Origin: Paraburkholderia solitsugae
GTDB lineage: Bacteria; Pseudomonadota; Gammaproteobacteria; Burkholderiales; Burkholderiaceae
Assembly (NCBI RefSeq): GCF_013177695.1
Contig: NZ_WOEY01000037.1
Span: 62,001-126,000 of the forward strand
Reading direction: 5' to 3'
Length of the DNA: 64,000 bases
Of the stretch, positions 55,026 to 63,718 are shown one piece after another. How positions within the stretch are numbered: the stretch's first letter is position 1; each line of letters opens with the position of its first letter. A model generated the notes under the pieces. That model did no database searches. It was not told the origin of the DNA and was given only the letters and a program-made list of their open reading frames with translations. The translations under genes were made by a program, and so were the position numbers.

Positions 55026-56687
55026 ATGAACTACGATTACATTATCGTCGGCGCGGGTTCGGCGGGCTGCATTCTCGCCAATCGCCTTTCGGCGTCGGGT
55101 CACCATTCGGTGCTGCTGCTTGAAGCGGGCGGCAAGGACAGTTCGTTCTGGTTCAAGATCCCGGTGGGTTTCACCAAGACGTACTACAACGAAACCTACA
55201 ACTGGATGTATTACAGCGAGCCCGAAAAGGAACTCGACAACCGGCCGATCTATTGCCCACGCGGCAAAGTGCAGGGCGGCTCCGGCTCGATCAACGCGAT
55301 GATCTACGTGCGCGGCCAGCCGCACGATTTCGACGACTGGGCCGCGGCGGGGAACAAGGGCTGGGCCTTTCGCGACGTGCTGCCGTATTTCCGCAAGCTC
55401 GAATCGCATCCGCTTGGCAACACCGAGTATCACGGCGCGGACGGCCCGATCCGTATCTCGCCGATGAAGGATGCCGTCCATCCGATTTGCCACGCGTTCC
55501 TGAAAGGCTGCGACCAGGCCGGCTACAAGCGCAGTGACGACTTCAACGGCGCGCGATTCGAAGGCGCGGGGATCTACGACGTGAATACGCGCAACGGGCA
55601 GCGTTCGTCGAGCAGCTTCGAATATCTGCATCCGGTACTGACGCGCAAGAACCTGACGGTCGAGCGTGACGTGCTGGCCAGCCGCGTGCTATTCGACGGC
55701 AACCAGCGGGCCATCGGCGTGAGCGTGACGCAGAACGGCGCTACGCGGCAGTTCATGGCGAACCGTGAGGTGATCCTGTCGGCGGGCGCGGTCGATTCGC
55801 CCAAGCTGCTGCAACTCTCGGGCGTAGGCGATAGCGCATTGCTGGCGAAGCATCGCATCGCGATGGTCAAGGCACTGCCCGCTGTGGGACAGAATCTGCA
55901 AGACCATCTGTGCGTGAGTTTCTACTATCGCGCGAACGTGAAGACGCTGAACGACGAGATGCGTCCGCTGCTTGGCAAGCTCAAGCTCGGTCTGCAGTAT
56001 CTGTTCACGCGCAAGGGGCCGCTCGCGATGAGCGTGAACCAGTCGGGCGGGTTCTTCAAGGGCAAAGATCAGGAAACACAACCGAATCTGCAGTTGTACT
56101 TCAATCCGCTGTCGTACCGGATTCCGAAGAGCAACAAGGCAAATCTCGAACCCGAGCCGTATTCGGGCTTCCTGCTGGCATTCAACCCGTGCCGGCCGAC
56201 GAGCCGCGGATCGATCGAAATCGCATCAAACCGTGCGGAAGACGCCGCGAAAATCCGCATCAACGCGCTGACCACGGAGAAGGACATCGACGAAGTGATC
56301 CAGGGTTGCGAGCTGGTGCGCAAGGTGATGGCATCGCCCGCGTTGAAAGAGATCACGGTCGAGGAAATTTCGCCGGGGCCGCAGGTGAATACGCGTGAAG
56401 GGTTCCTGAAGTATTTCCGCGAACAATCGGGTTCGATTTACCATCTGTGCGGCTCGTGCGCGATGGGTGACGACCCGCGCACCTCGGTGGTCGATGCGCG
56501 TTTGCGAGTGCATGGCATTGCCGGCTTGCGCGTGGTCGACGCGTCGATCTTTCCGAACATCACATCGGGCAACATCAATGCACCGACGATGATGGTGGCG
56601 GAGAAGGGCGCCGAGATGATTCTCGAGGACGCCGCCATCGATGCGGCCTTTAATCGCGAAGCGGCGGAGCTGGTTGCTGCTGCCTGA
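55026..56687 (+). CDS. GMC-family FAD-dependent alcohol oxidoreductase
   Basis: A 553-residue glucose-methanol-choline oxidoreductase. It has the FAD-binding YDYIIVGAGSAGCILANRLS at the N-terminus, LLEAGG, the GMC signature near PRGKVQGGSGSINAMIYVRG, EVILSAGAVDSPKLLQLSGVG, and a C-terminal HLCGSCAMG and NITSGNINAPTMMVAEKGAEM. It resembles bacterial alcohol/choline dehydrogenases that pass electrons to quinones. It probably makes the aldehyde that the AldA-like enzyme oxidises. No signal peptide is seen, so it is cytoplasmic or membrane-associated. It ends 11 bases before the convergent LysR gene. Confidence 0.92.
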   Translation: MNYDYIIVGAGSAGCILANRLSASGHHSVLLLEAGGKDSSFWFKIPVGFTKTYYNETYNWMYYSEPEKELDNRPIYCPRGKVQGGSGSINAMIYVRGQPHDFDDWAAAGNKGWAFRDVLPYFRKLESHPLGNTEYHGADGPIRISPMKDAVHPICHAFLKGCDQAGYKRSDDFNGARFEGAGIYDVNTRNGQRSSSSFEYLHPVLTRKNLTVERDVLASRVLFDGNQRAIGVSVTQNGATRQFMANREVILSAGAVDSPKLLQLSGVGDSALLAKHRIAMVKALPAVGQNLQDHLCVSFYYRANVKTLNDEMRPLLGKLKLGLQYLFTRKGPLAMSVNQSGGFFKGKDQETQPNLQLYFNPLSYRIPKSNKANLEPEPYSGFLLAFNPCRPTSRGSIEIASNRAEDAAKIRINALTTEKDIDEVIQGCELVRKVMASPALKEITVEEISPGPQVNTREGFLKYFREQSGSIYHLCGSCAMGDDPRTSVVDARLRVHGIAGLRVVDASIFPNITSGNINAPTMMVAEKGAEMILEDAAIDAAFNREAAELVAAA

Positions 56688-56698
56688 CTTCGCCCGGC

Positions 56699-57646
56699 TC
56701 AATCCGCTTCGCCCAACTGCGCCGACTCCGACGAATCGAGCGCGCGCTCGGTCAACCAGATCTCCTGCTGCAGCCAGTCGCGGAACAGCGCGACGTGCGG
56801 CAGCTCGTCCTGTTCCGCACGCGTAACGAGCCAATACGACTGATGTCCGTCGACGTGCACGTTCAGCACCTGCACGAGTTGGCCTTCCGCGAGTTCGCGC
56901 CCGATCATGTGACGATCGGCGATGGTTACGCCGAGCCCGTCGATAGCGGCCTGGATCGCGTGATCGAGCAGATCGAATTCGTAGCCGCCGCGGGTGTCGA
57001 CGTTTTCGATGCCGGCGGCTTTCAACCAATGCTGCCAGGTCAGATAGCGCTGATCGGCGCTCGCGAGCACGTGCAGCAGCGTGAACTGATTCAGATCGAT
57101 GGCCGCGCGGCCTGCCTCGCGCGCGAGCAACGCGGGGGCGCAGACGGCGATGTGCCGTTCATTCATCAGCAAGCGGTTGTCGACGCCTTCCCACTCGCCG
57201 TTGCCAAAGCGGATGGCGCAGTCGAGCACGCCCGATTCGGCGAGATTGTCGTCGACGCGGGTCGACAGGCTGAGTTCGAGATGCGGATGCGCGTCACGCA
57301 GACGTCCGAGACGCGGCATCAGCCAGCGGCTCGTGAAGGTGGGTGGCGCGTTGATACGCAGACGGTTGCGGTGGGTTTTCTCCTGCAGGCTGCGGACCGT
57401 GAGTTCGATCCGGTCGAATGATTGTTGAAGTGCTTGCAGGAGGATGCGGCCGGCGGCCGAGAGTTCGAGGTGGTGATGGTGACGCTGGAGTAATGTTTCG
57501 CCGAGTTGGGCTTCGAGTTGCCGGACTTGCCGGCTGACCGCGCTTTGCGTGACGTTCAGCAGCTCCGCTGCGCGGGTGAAGCTGCCCGTGCGGCCAGCCA
57601 CTTCGAAGGCTTTTAGCGCGTTCAGCGCGGGCATTTTGCGTTTCAA
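56699..57646 (-). CDS. LysR-family regulator, GcvA-like
   Basis: A 315-residue LysR regulator. The helix-turn-helix is ALNALKAFEVAGRTGSFTRAAELLNVTQSAVSRQVRQLEAQLG (residues 7-49), followed by a GcvA-type substrate-binding domain (RINAPPTFTSRWLMPRLGRLRDAHPHLEL, DCAIRFGNGEW). The start may be Met1 or Met5. It is convergent with the GMC gene and is the only regulator beside the catabolic group, so it may control it; a direct link is not shown. Upstream lies the first copy of an interspersed repeat. Confidence 0.93.
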   Translation of the reverse strand: MKRKMPALNALKAFEVAGRTGSFTRAAELLNVTQSAVSRQVRQLEAQLGETLLQRHHHHLELSAAGRILLQALQQSFDRIELTVRSLQEKTHRNRLRINAPPTFTSRWLMPRLGRLRDAHPHLELSLSTRVDDNLAESGVLDCAIRFGNGEWEGVDNRLLMNERHIAVCAPALLAREAGRAAIDLNQFTLLHVLASADQRYLTWQHWLKAAGIENVDTRGGYEFDLLDHAIQAAIDGLGVTIADRHMIGRELAEGQLVQVLNVHVDGHQSYWLVTRAEQDELPHVALFRDWLQQEIWLTERALDSSESAQLGEAD

Positions 57647-57711
57647 GATTGGGCTCGGGGAGGGGCTTTGCGCGGCGGCGCGGGTGGTGGGTATTTTACT
57701 TGGTTGTCTAT

Positions 57712-57985
57712 GGGGCTGGGCTTTCCTTGAGTTGGTTGCCTGCGCGGCGCTCGTTTGTCTGTGCTTTTATGGTGTTGGCCTTTCCTTGATTTGATATTGG
57801 TCTATTAGTGTCGCCCCTGTGCGGGGCGGCACTTACTTTCTTTGCCGCCGCAAAGAAAGATAAGCAAAGAAAGCGGCTCAAACCGCTAATTCTTAAGCGG
57901 GTCCCCTGACTTGGAGGGGGTAGTGGTGCATCTGGAATCTGTGTTCTCGCACATTCGGCGTGAGTGACAAGGGAGTCATACTTCC
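57712..57985 (+). repeat. Interspersed structured repeat, copy 1
   Basis: A repeat of about 200-270 bases with a shared core from the CTTTCCTTGAT motif to GTGACAAGG-AGTCATACTTCC. It contains GCCCC/GGGGC and a perfect hairpin (57836-57859) with arms CTTTCTTTGC and GCAAAGAAAG around CGCC. Frames across it yield spurious peptides. Copies 2 (inverted) and 3 (same direction) lie nearby. Confidence 0.85.
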
Positions 57986-58266
57986 GGCGGCGCTGCGCGC
58001 GCCGACGCGGTAGTTCGGCGAACCACACGCTGCGTTTTCGCGCCAGCGCTTGCGCGGGGCGGTACGTCGCCGTTGGGTCGCCATCATCGCAAGGTGACGA
58101 CGTACTAGTGGAATTGCGCTCTTGCAATGCGCGGGCTTGGCAACTCTCGCGAAGCGCTCAAGTTCGCAGCAGCGGCGCCTCCGAAATTCCGGTGAATTCC
58201 AGCCTTTTGCCGAAGCGAAGCCGATGGCCCCACCACACAGAATGAAGCACTGGTTTGCCGGCAAAC
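57986..58266. other. Spacer between repeat copies 1 and 2, no gene recognised
   Basis: About 280 bases between inverted repeat copies. Several short frames exist on both strands, but none has a good start or recognisable protein. It is GC-rich. It may be a remnant or part of a composite repeat element. Confidence 0.5.
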
Positions 58267-58600
58267 CCTTCCGGCGAGCACGGAGTGCGAGGCGGGAAGC
58301 ATGACTGCTTTGTCACTCACGCCGAATGTGCGAGAACACAGATTCCAGATGCACCACTACCGCAACTGCGCGGGGGACCCGCTTAAGAGTTAGCGGTTTG
58401 AGCCGCTTTCTCTTGCCTACTTCTCTTTGCGGCGGCAAAGAGAAGTAGGTGCCGCCCCGCACAGGGGCGACGCTAACAGACCAATAAGAAATCAAGGAAA
58501 GGCCAACGCCGTAAGGGCACAACCAAAAAGCGCTGAGCATGCAGACAGATCAAGGAAAGCCCAACGCCACAGGCAAACAAACAACAAGCGCTGCGCAGGC
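58267..58600 (-). repeat. Interspersed structured repeat, copy 2 (inverted)
   Basis: Reverse orientation of copy 1, ending in two copies of the CTTTCCTTGAT motif near the feaB stop. Its central hairpin (58416-58449) has 15-base arms, CCTACTTCTCTTTGC and its complement, around a four-base loop. Compared with copies 1 and 3 both arms have changed together, keeping the pairing. Confidence 0.85.
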
Positions 58601-58611
58601 AAAAACCCCAA

Positions 58612-60090
58612 TCAATAAGCAATACAAACCGACTTACTCTCGGTATAAGCATCCACAATGGCCTTCCCATGCTCCCGTCCGATCCCGGACGCTTTAAACC
58701 CGCCGAACGGCATGGCCGGATCGACCATGTTGTGCGTGTTGACCCAAACGGTGCCCGCTTCGATGCCGTCAACCAGCCTCAACGCCTTATCGAGTTGATT
58801 TGTCCAGACGCTCGCGCCGAGGCCATATTCGGACGCGTTGGCCTGAATCAGCACCTCATCGACATCGTCATAAGGCATCGCCACCAGCACCGGCCCGAAA
58901 ACCTCTTCCCTGACGACCGAAAGCGGCTTGCAGGCGCGATTGGCAATGACCGTCGGGCGGACAAAAAAGCCGTCCGTGTCGACGGCCGCATCGCGCGACA
59001 GGATCTCGCCGCCTTCCTGCCGGCCTTGCGCGATCATTCTCATGACCTTGTCGCGGTGCCGTGCGGAAACCATCGGTCCCATTTGCGTTGTGGCATCGAA
59101 ACCGGAGCCCAATGCAATTCCATCGGCCACTGCGGCGATGCCTTGCACCACTTCGTCGTAAATCGATCGTGCGACGTACAGGCGTGAACCTGCGGTGCAG
59201 ACCTGGCCGTGGTTGAAGAAAATCGCGCCGGTCGCGCCTTCGATTGCTTTCTTCGGGTCGCAATCTTCCAGCACGATTACGGGGCTCTTGCCGCCTAGTT
59301 CGAGCGAGGCCCGCTTCAGATCGTCAGCACACTGGCGGCCGATTATGCGGCCTACTTCGGTCGATCCCGTGAACGTGACTTTGTTCACCAGGGGATGTTT
59401 GACCAGCGCTGCGCCAGCGGTTTCGCCTCGGCCTGTGACAACGTTGAATACGCCCGGCGGGAAGCCGGCTTCGTGCGCCAGTTCGGCCAGACGGATCGCT
59501 GTTAACGGCGTTTCTTCAGCAGGCTTCAGCACGACGGTACAGCCGCATGCGAGCGCCGGTGCGATTTTCCAGACCGCCATCAGCAGCGGGAAATTCCACG
59601 GGACGATTGCGGCGACGACGCCCGCTGGGACTCTTTTTGTTGAGGCGTTGTAGCGGGTGCCCGGAGGGAAGGGGATCGATAGGTCGAATGTCGTGCCCTC
59701 GATTTTGGTGGCCCAGCCGGCCATGTAGCGGAGCCATTGGACGCTGCCCGAGACTTCTAGCATCTTTGAAAAGGCTAGTAGCTTTCCCTGGTTTAACGTT
59801 TCTAGTGTGGCTAGTTCGTCTGTGTGCTGTTCGACCAGGTCGGCTAGTTTTAGTAGCAGGCGTTCGCGGGTGGCCGGCGGCATTCTGCGCCAGGTGTCTG
59901 ATTCGAATGCTGCTTTAGAGGTCTTGACTGCGTGGTCGATGTCGGTTTCGGATGCGTCCGGGAGGTGGGCTAGTTCTTCACCTGTGGCTGGGTTGTAGAT
60001 GGGGAAGGTTTTTCCTGCGGCGCTGGTGGTTCTTTCGCCGTTGATGAACATTGTCGTCGGCAGCTTCGCGGTGTTTTTCTGTTCGGTCAT
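58612..60090 (-). CDS. feaB: Phenylacetaldehyde dehydrogenase-like aldehyde dehydrogenase
   Basis: A 492-residue NAD-dependent aldehyde dehydrogenase. Motifs: AAIVPWNFPLLMAVWKIAPA, VVLKPAEETPLTA, the general base Glu in SLELGGKSPV, and the nucleophile Cys298 in NHGQVCTAGSRLYV. The C-terminal NTHNMVDPAMPFGGFKASGIGREHG is typical of phenylacetaldehyde dehydrogenases. Next to a copper amine oxidase, it should oxidise phenylacetaldehyde (or 4-hydroxyphenylacetaldehyde) to the arylacetate. It is flanked by copies 2 and 3 of the repeat in inverted orientation. The gene name is by similarity and context; a broad-range aldehyde dehydrogenase is the alternative. Confidence 0.86.
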   Translation of the reverse strand: MTEQKNTAKLPTTMFINGERTTSAAGKTFPIYNPATGEELAHLPDASETDIDHAVKTSKAAFESDTWRRMPPATRERLLLKLADLVEQHTDELATLETLNQGKLLAFSKMLEVSGSVQWLRYMAGWATKIEGTTFDLSIPFPPGTRYNASTKRVPAGVVAAIVPWNFPLLMAVWKIAPALACGCTVVLKPAEETPLTAIRLAELAHEAGFPPGVFNVVTGRGETAGAALVKHPLVNKVTFTGSTEVGRIIGRQCADDLKRASLELGGKSPVIVLEDCDPKKAIEGATGAIFFNHGQVCTAGSRLYVARSIYDEVVQGIAAVADGIALGSGFDATTQMGPMVSARHRDKVMRMIAQGRQEGGEILSRDAAVDTDGFFVRPTVIANRACKPLSVVREEVFGPVLVAMPYDDVDEVLIQANASEYGLGASVWTNQLDKALRLVDGIEAGTVWVNTHNMVDPAMPFGGFKASGIGREHGKAIVDAYTESKSVCIAY

Positions 60091-60185
60091 TTTTGCTTCG
60101 TCTCCGTTGGGGTGAGATTGGCGGTGCAGTTCGTTTGTCGCTTTTGAGACCTGATTTGCTGCTTGTCTGTTTGCCTGCGGCGGTG

Positions 60186-60422
60186 GCCTTTCCTTGATTT
60201 GTTATTGGTCTATTAGCGTTGCCCCTGTGCGGGGCGGCACTTACTTTCTTTGCCGCCGCAAAGAAAGATAAGCAAAGAAAGCGGCTCACACCGCTAATTC
60301 TTAAGCGGGTCCCCCGCACAGTTGCGGTAGTGGAACATCTGGAATCCGTGCCCTCGCTCCTTCATCCCTGAGTGACAAGGCAGTCATACTTCCCGCCTCG
60401 CACTTCGTGCTCGTCGGAAAGG
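60186..60422 (+). repeat. Interspersed structured repeat, copy 3
   Basis: Same direction as copy 1, with the same hairpin (60244-60267, arms CTTTCTTTGC and GCAAAGAAAG). The far end overlaps the last codons of the membrane-protein gene that follows on the reverse strand. It lies about 95 bases upstream of feaB. Confidence 0.85.
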
Positions 60423-61588
60423 TCTGCCTGACGGTGGTGATGATTTAAGTGCTTTGGGAACGGCCTTTTCTCAAACCAATTGGTTGCTAACGTGCTCGCA
60501 AATATCAGATTCGCAATCGCGCTCAGCACATACAGCACCATGAATCCGTCGCCGAAAAAAAAGTAGGGTGTCGTCGATATCGTTGCTCCCAATACCATCC
60601 CAATGTGGTGTGCCGCGCCGGGGCAGGCTGCACGCATTGCGCTGCGCGATTTGCCCGATAGGTTCATGAGCGATGGAATCGTCAGGCAGTCGAGAACCAG
60701 AAACATCTTTGCCGTGAGCAGTGCAAGCATCGGACTGTCTACGGCCGCGAGCACTCCAATTAATGCCGCTCGGAGCACGTACAGCAGAATCAACATCCGG
60801 TTGTTGTTGCCAGATCGGTCGGCAATCAACGCCAACGCGCAAACAGCACCCAGCGAAAGCGCTATCTCCCACATCGGCTGTACGCCACTCATGCCGCAAA
60901 TTGCATAGAGCTGGAAACGCGCGAGACTGCCGCTCGATAAGCCCGCAAGCAATGCGAGCAGCGCCGCCGCGCCAGTCGCGTGGATGGTCTTGGTCGACTC
61001 GTCCGTGTTTTGGTTTGCGTATTTGTTTCGATCGGAGTGTTCAGGTGATGAGGCCGTTGCAGGTGGCGAGACCGTTTCGCCAGCAAGGTGCCACCCGTAA
61101 AACAGCAATACGCCACCCAAGGCGATAGCCAACGCGGCTATCGCAATGCGATGTTCCAACCCGCTCAGGTACGCCGGCACGACGCCCATCGCACTCATCG
61201 TCGCGATCAGCGTCACCGCCGTCGCCAGCCTGGTGTGCTGCCTGGATAGGCGCGACATCACCAGCGGCACGATCGTCATCGTTGCCAACGCCAACGCGCT
61301 CATCCACAGCGCATTGGCTCGCTGGCCGAGGCCAGCTTGCGTTACCAGCGTGGCGGCGCCGCTCACGAGCAGCACACAGGCCGCGCCGCCCATGCTCGGA
61401 GTCAGCACACAGGCCGTGCGACTCATGCTCGCAATCAGCCCGCATGCCGGGCCGGCTGCAATCGTGGGACGTACACCTGCCGCGTCGGCTACGCATGCAG
61501 CCGCAGGCCGTGCGCCGCGCGGCGCCGGATCAGCGTTTGCAGCAGCCATGATCCGCGGACTTGCCGTCTTCAACGCTGTTCTGATCAC
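60362..61588 (-). CDS. Uncharacterised MFS-like membrane protein
   Basis: A reverse-strand frame of 408 codons, starting GTG at 61588 or ATG at 61549, both overlapping the end of tynA. About ten hydrophobic segments are spread through it (GGAACVLLVSGAATLVTQ, IAIAALAIALGGVLLFYGW, MLALLTAKMFLVLDCL, MVLYVLSAIANLIFA) with a polar loop at about 190-215, a pattern like a major facilitator. No family motif was certain. It lies between the amine oxidase and feaB and could carry an amine or acid. The final 20 or so codons are encoded by repeat copy 3, so the original C-terminus may have been replaced. Confidence 0.62.
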   Translation of the reverse strand: MIRTALKTASPRIMAAANADPAPRGARPAAACVADAAGVRPTIAAGPACGLIASMSRTACVLTPSMGGAACVLLVSGAATLVTQAGLGQRANALWMSALALATMTIVPLVMSRLSRQHTRLATAVTLIATMSAMGVVPAYLSGLEHRIAIAALAIALGGVLLFYGWHLAGETVSPPATASSPEHSDRNKYANQNTDESTKTIHATGAAALLALLAGLSSGSLARFQLYAICGMSGVQPMWEIALSLGAVCALALIADRSGNNNRMLILLYVLRAALIGVLAAVDSPMLALLTAKMFLVLDCLTIPSLMNLSGKSRSAMRAACPGAAHHIGMVLGATISTTPYFFFGDGFMVLYVLSAIANLIFASTLATNWFEKRPFPKHLNHHHRQADLSDEHEVRGGKYDCLVTQG

Positions 61589-63515
61589 GCTCGGACGGTA
61601 AGTCCATCGTCGGGTTGGCAGAGAAGAAGTTGTTCGGCTTGAGCATGAAGCCGGCGTATTCCACCGGCATCACCGGGAAGTCCTCGGGTTTGCACACGTG
61701 GGTGTGACCGAAGCTGTGCCACAAGACGATGTCTTCGTTCTCAATGTTGCGGTTCGCCTCGATGTAGCGCGGCAAGCCGTCGCCGCCCGCGTGCTGGTTC
61801 GGATAGTCGCCGCTCGCGTAGCGCTCGGCGGGGTCGAACGGTGTGACCCACACGTGACGCGTGGCAAAGCCACCGCGTTGGCGGACCTTCGAGTGCTCGT
61901 CGGCCAGCATCAGCGGCGAGTCGTTCACAATCAGCTTGTAGCCAGGATTCGCGCCGACAGCGTTCTTCACGTTCGGGTTGGTCACCTTCCAGTAACGTCC
62001 GGTGCGGCCGTTAGCAAGACGCGCGGCTTCGCTCTCGGTCTTGAACACGCGTTTCGTGGTGTCGAAGACGTTGCCGTACGGATTCGTTTCGCCCATCGGA
62101 CGCGGCACGAATTCGTGTTCGGTCACCGTGTTGCGCTCACCGTCCACCATCATGTGCATCCGTGCATTGAAAAAGTGCTGGTGGGTGGGGCCGCCGAGGT
62201 TCTCGGTGATCATGCCACCCCACGGATATGTGTCGCCGTCCGCTACCGCCGACGTTTGCACAATGCCGGTCAGCTTGCATTCGAGTTGAATCGTGCCGTC
62301 CTGATACAGGTACCAGTAGAAGCCGTAGTCGTAGTTACCGACCGTCGCGAAGAAGGAGATCACGAGGCGTCGTGAGCGGCGCATCTCGAAGACGCCAGTG
62401 CGAAACTCGTAGTGCTTCCACAGCGTGCCGTAATCCTCTTCGTGCATGCACACGGCGTTCTTCATCAGGAACGCATTGCCAAAATCGTCGGCAGTCGGAA
62501 TGTCGAAATAGCGGATCGTGCCAAGGCAATCGCAACCGAGTTCAAGTTGATTCGCCAGTTTGCCAAGGCCATATTCGCCAGCGTCGAATGCGCTCTTCCA
62601 GTAGTGATTCGTGCTCGGATCGGAGTAGGGCACGCACATCTCCGTCACGCTCGCACGGTAGATGATCGGCCGCGCCTGCTTACCGTCGTCCCATGACAGT
62701 TGATGCAGCACCAGCCCTTCGCGCGGCGTAAAACCGACCCGGAAGTTCCAGTTTTGCCAGCTCACATGCCAACCGTCGATCTTGAAGCTCGGGCCCTCGG
62801 GTTGGCTGATCGACAGCGGCTTGAGCGTGCTGCGCGGCTCGCCGAGGCTCGGCGTGTCGTAGTTGTGCTTCGCGCGCGGAATCGGAATGATGCGGCCGTC
62901 GTCCACGAGTTCGATCACGCGCTTCTCGAGCAGATCGACCACCGCCACCACGCCCTCGATCGGATGCGCGTAGCCGTTATCGGTCACGCTCTCGCGGTAG
63001 TAACTCACGCAACGCACCAGACGCCGGCCATTCTCGTTCTCGCGGTCGAAGCAGCCGGCGGAAAACGGATCCACCTGGACGTGCTCCAGGTCCTTCTCGG
63101 TCAAGCCGCGCTTCAGGACGGCAACGCGCCATGCGGGGTCGTTCTTGACGATCTGCTCAGCGTTCATGAAGTCTTCGATCATGATCGGCGGCTGGCCGTA
63201 AGGCGCCTGATCGACCGGCAGCGCGTTGCGCGAGGCGATTCTTTTCTCTCTCAGGTCCACGTTGAATTCAATGGTCGCGCCGTTCGTGCGGTCGATCGCC
63301 AGGACGAACGCTGTGCGCGAAAAATAGTCACCGGTCTTGAATGCGACCACTTCGGCCTTTGGCGGCTCACGCAACTCGACCATCGGAAAGCGCACCTGCG
63401 CGTCGAGTTTTTCAGCGGCCTTCACGAGATCGCAGGCAAGCTGCATTTCGTCCGGACTCAACGGATCGAGCGGATGAACGGGGGCGTGAGCGGCTTTCGT
63501 GGCATTCGTGTTCAT
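61530..63515 (-). CDS. tynA: Copper-containing primary-amine oxidase
   Basis: A 661-residue copper amine oxidase, which converts primary amines such as tyramine or phenylethylamine to aldehydes, with ammonia and peroxide. The Tyr that becomes topaquinone is residue 395 in ATVGNYDYGFYW. Copper ligands are the HQH in THQHFFNAR and the His of GHTHVCKPEDFPVMP. Met at 63515 (MNTNATKAAHAP) starts the conserved part; the open frame further upstream is not used. No signal peptide is seen and the length is near 650, so it is of the cytoplasmic (Arthrobacter-like) type, unlike periplasmic E. coli TynA. FeaB uses its product. Confidence 0.93.
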   Translation of the reverse strand: MNTNATKAAHAPVHPLDPLSPDEMQLACDLVKAAEKLDAQVRFPMVELREPPKAEVVAFKTGDYFSRTAFVLAIDRTNGATIEFNVDLREKRIASRNALPVDQAPYGQPPIMIEDFMNAEQIVKNDPAWRVAVLKRGLTEKDLEHVQVDPFSAGCFDRENENGRRLVRCVSYYRESVTDNGYAHPIEGVVAVVDLLEKRVIELVDDGRIIPIPRAKHNYDTPSLGEPRSTLKPLSISQPEGPSFKIDGWHVSWQNWNFRVGFTPREGLVLHQLSWDDGKQARPIIYRASVTEMCVPYSDPSTNHYWKSAFDAGEYGLGKLANQLELGCDCLGTIRYFDIPTADDFGNAFLMKNAVCMHEEDYGTLWKHYEFRTGVFEMRRSRRLVISFFATVGNYDYGFYWYLYQDGTIQLECKLTGIVQTSAVADGDTYPWGGMITENLGGPTHQHFFNARMHMMVDGERNTVTEHEFVPRPMGETNPYGNVFDTTKRVFKTESEAARLANGRTGRYWKVTNPNVKNAVGANPGYKLIVNDSPLMLADEHSKVRQRGGFATRHVWVTPFDPAERYASGDYPNQHAGGDGLPRYIEANRNIENEDIVLWHSFGHTHVCKPEDFPVMPVEYAGFMLKPNNFFSANPTMDLPSERDQNSVEDGKSADHGCCKR

Positions 63516-63634
63516 AAGGTTCCCGTAAGGATTGTGCTGGACCGGACTGCGTGCCCGCGAGGCTGTGTGAAGCGCGGCGAACGCTGATTCGATGGCAACA
63601 AATCGTAAGAACCCAATATTATTTTCGCGCTTGC

Positions 63635-63657
63635 TTATCGCGCCAAATGAACGATAA
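63635..63657. promoter_or_regulatory. Dyad in the tynA/AraC-type regulator intergenic region
   Basis: TTATCG (63635-63640) and CGATAA (63652-63657) form an inverted repeat with an 11-base spacer, between the divergent amine oxidase and regulator genes. A regulatory role is possible, but short dyads like this can be chance. Confidence 0.35.
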
Positions 63658-63718
63658 AGTGCGCCACGAGGAATGACACTGCAACACATCAGCGAAGACT
63701 TGAGAGGAGACGCTCAGG

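Noticed and set aside
57708..58127. 139-codon reverse-strand frame across repeat copy 1
   Set aside because: Encoded by the interspersed repeat; similar peptides appear at each copy because the DNA is repeated, not because a protein is conserved.
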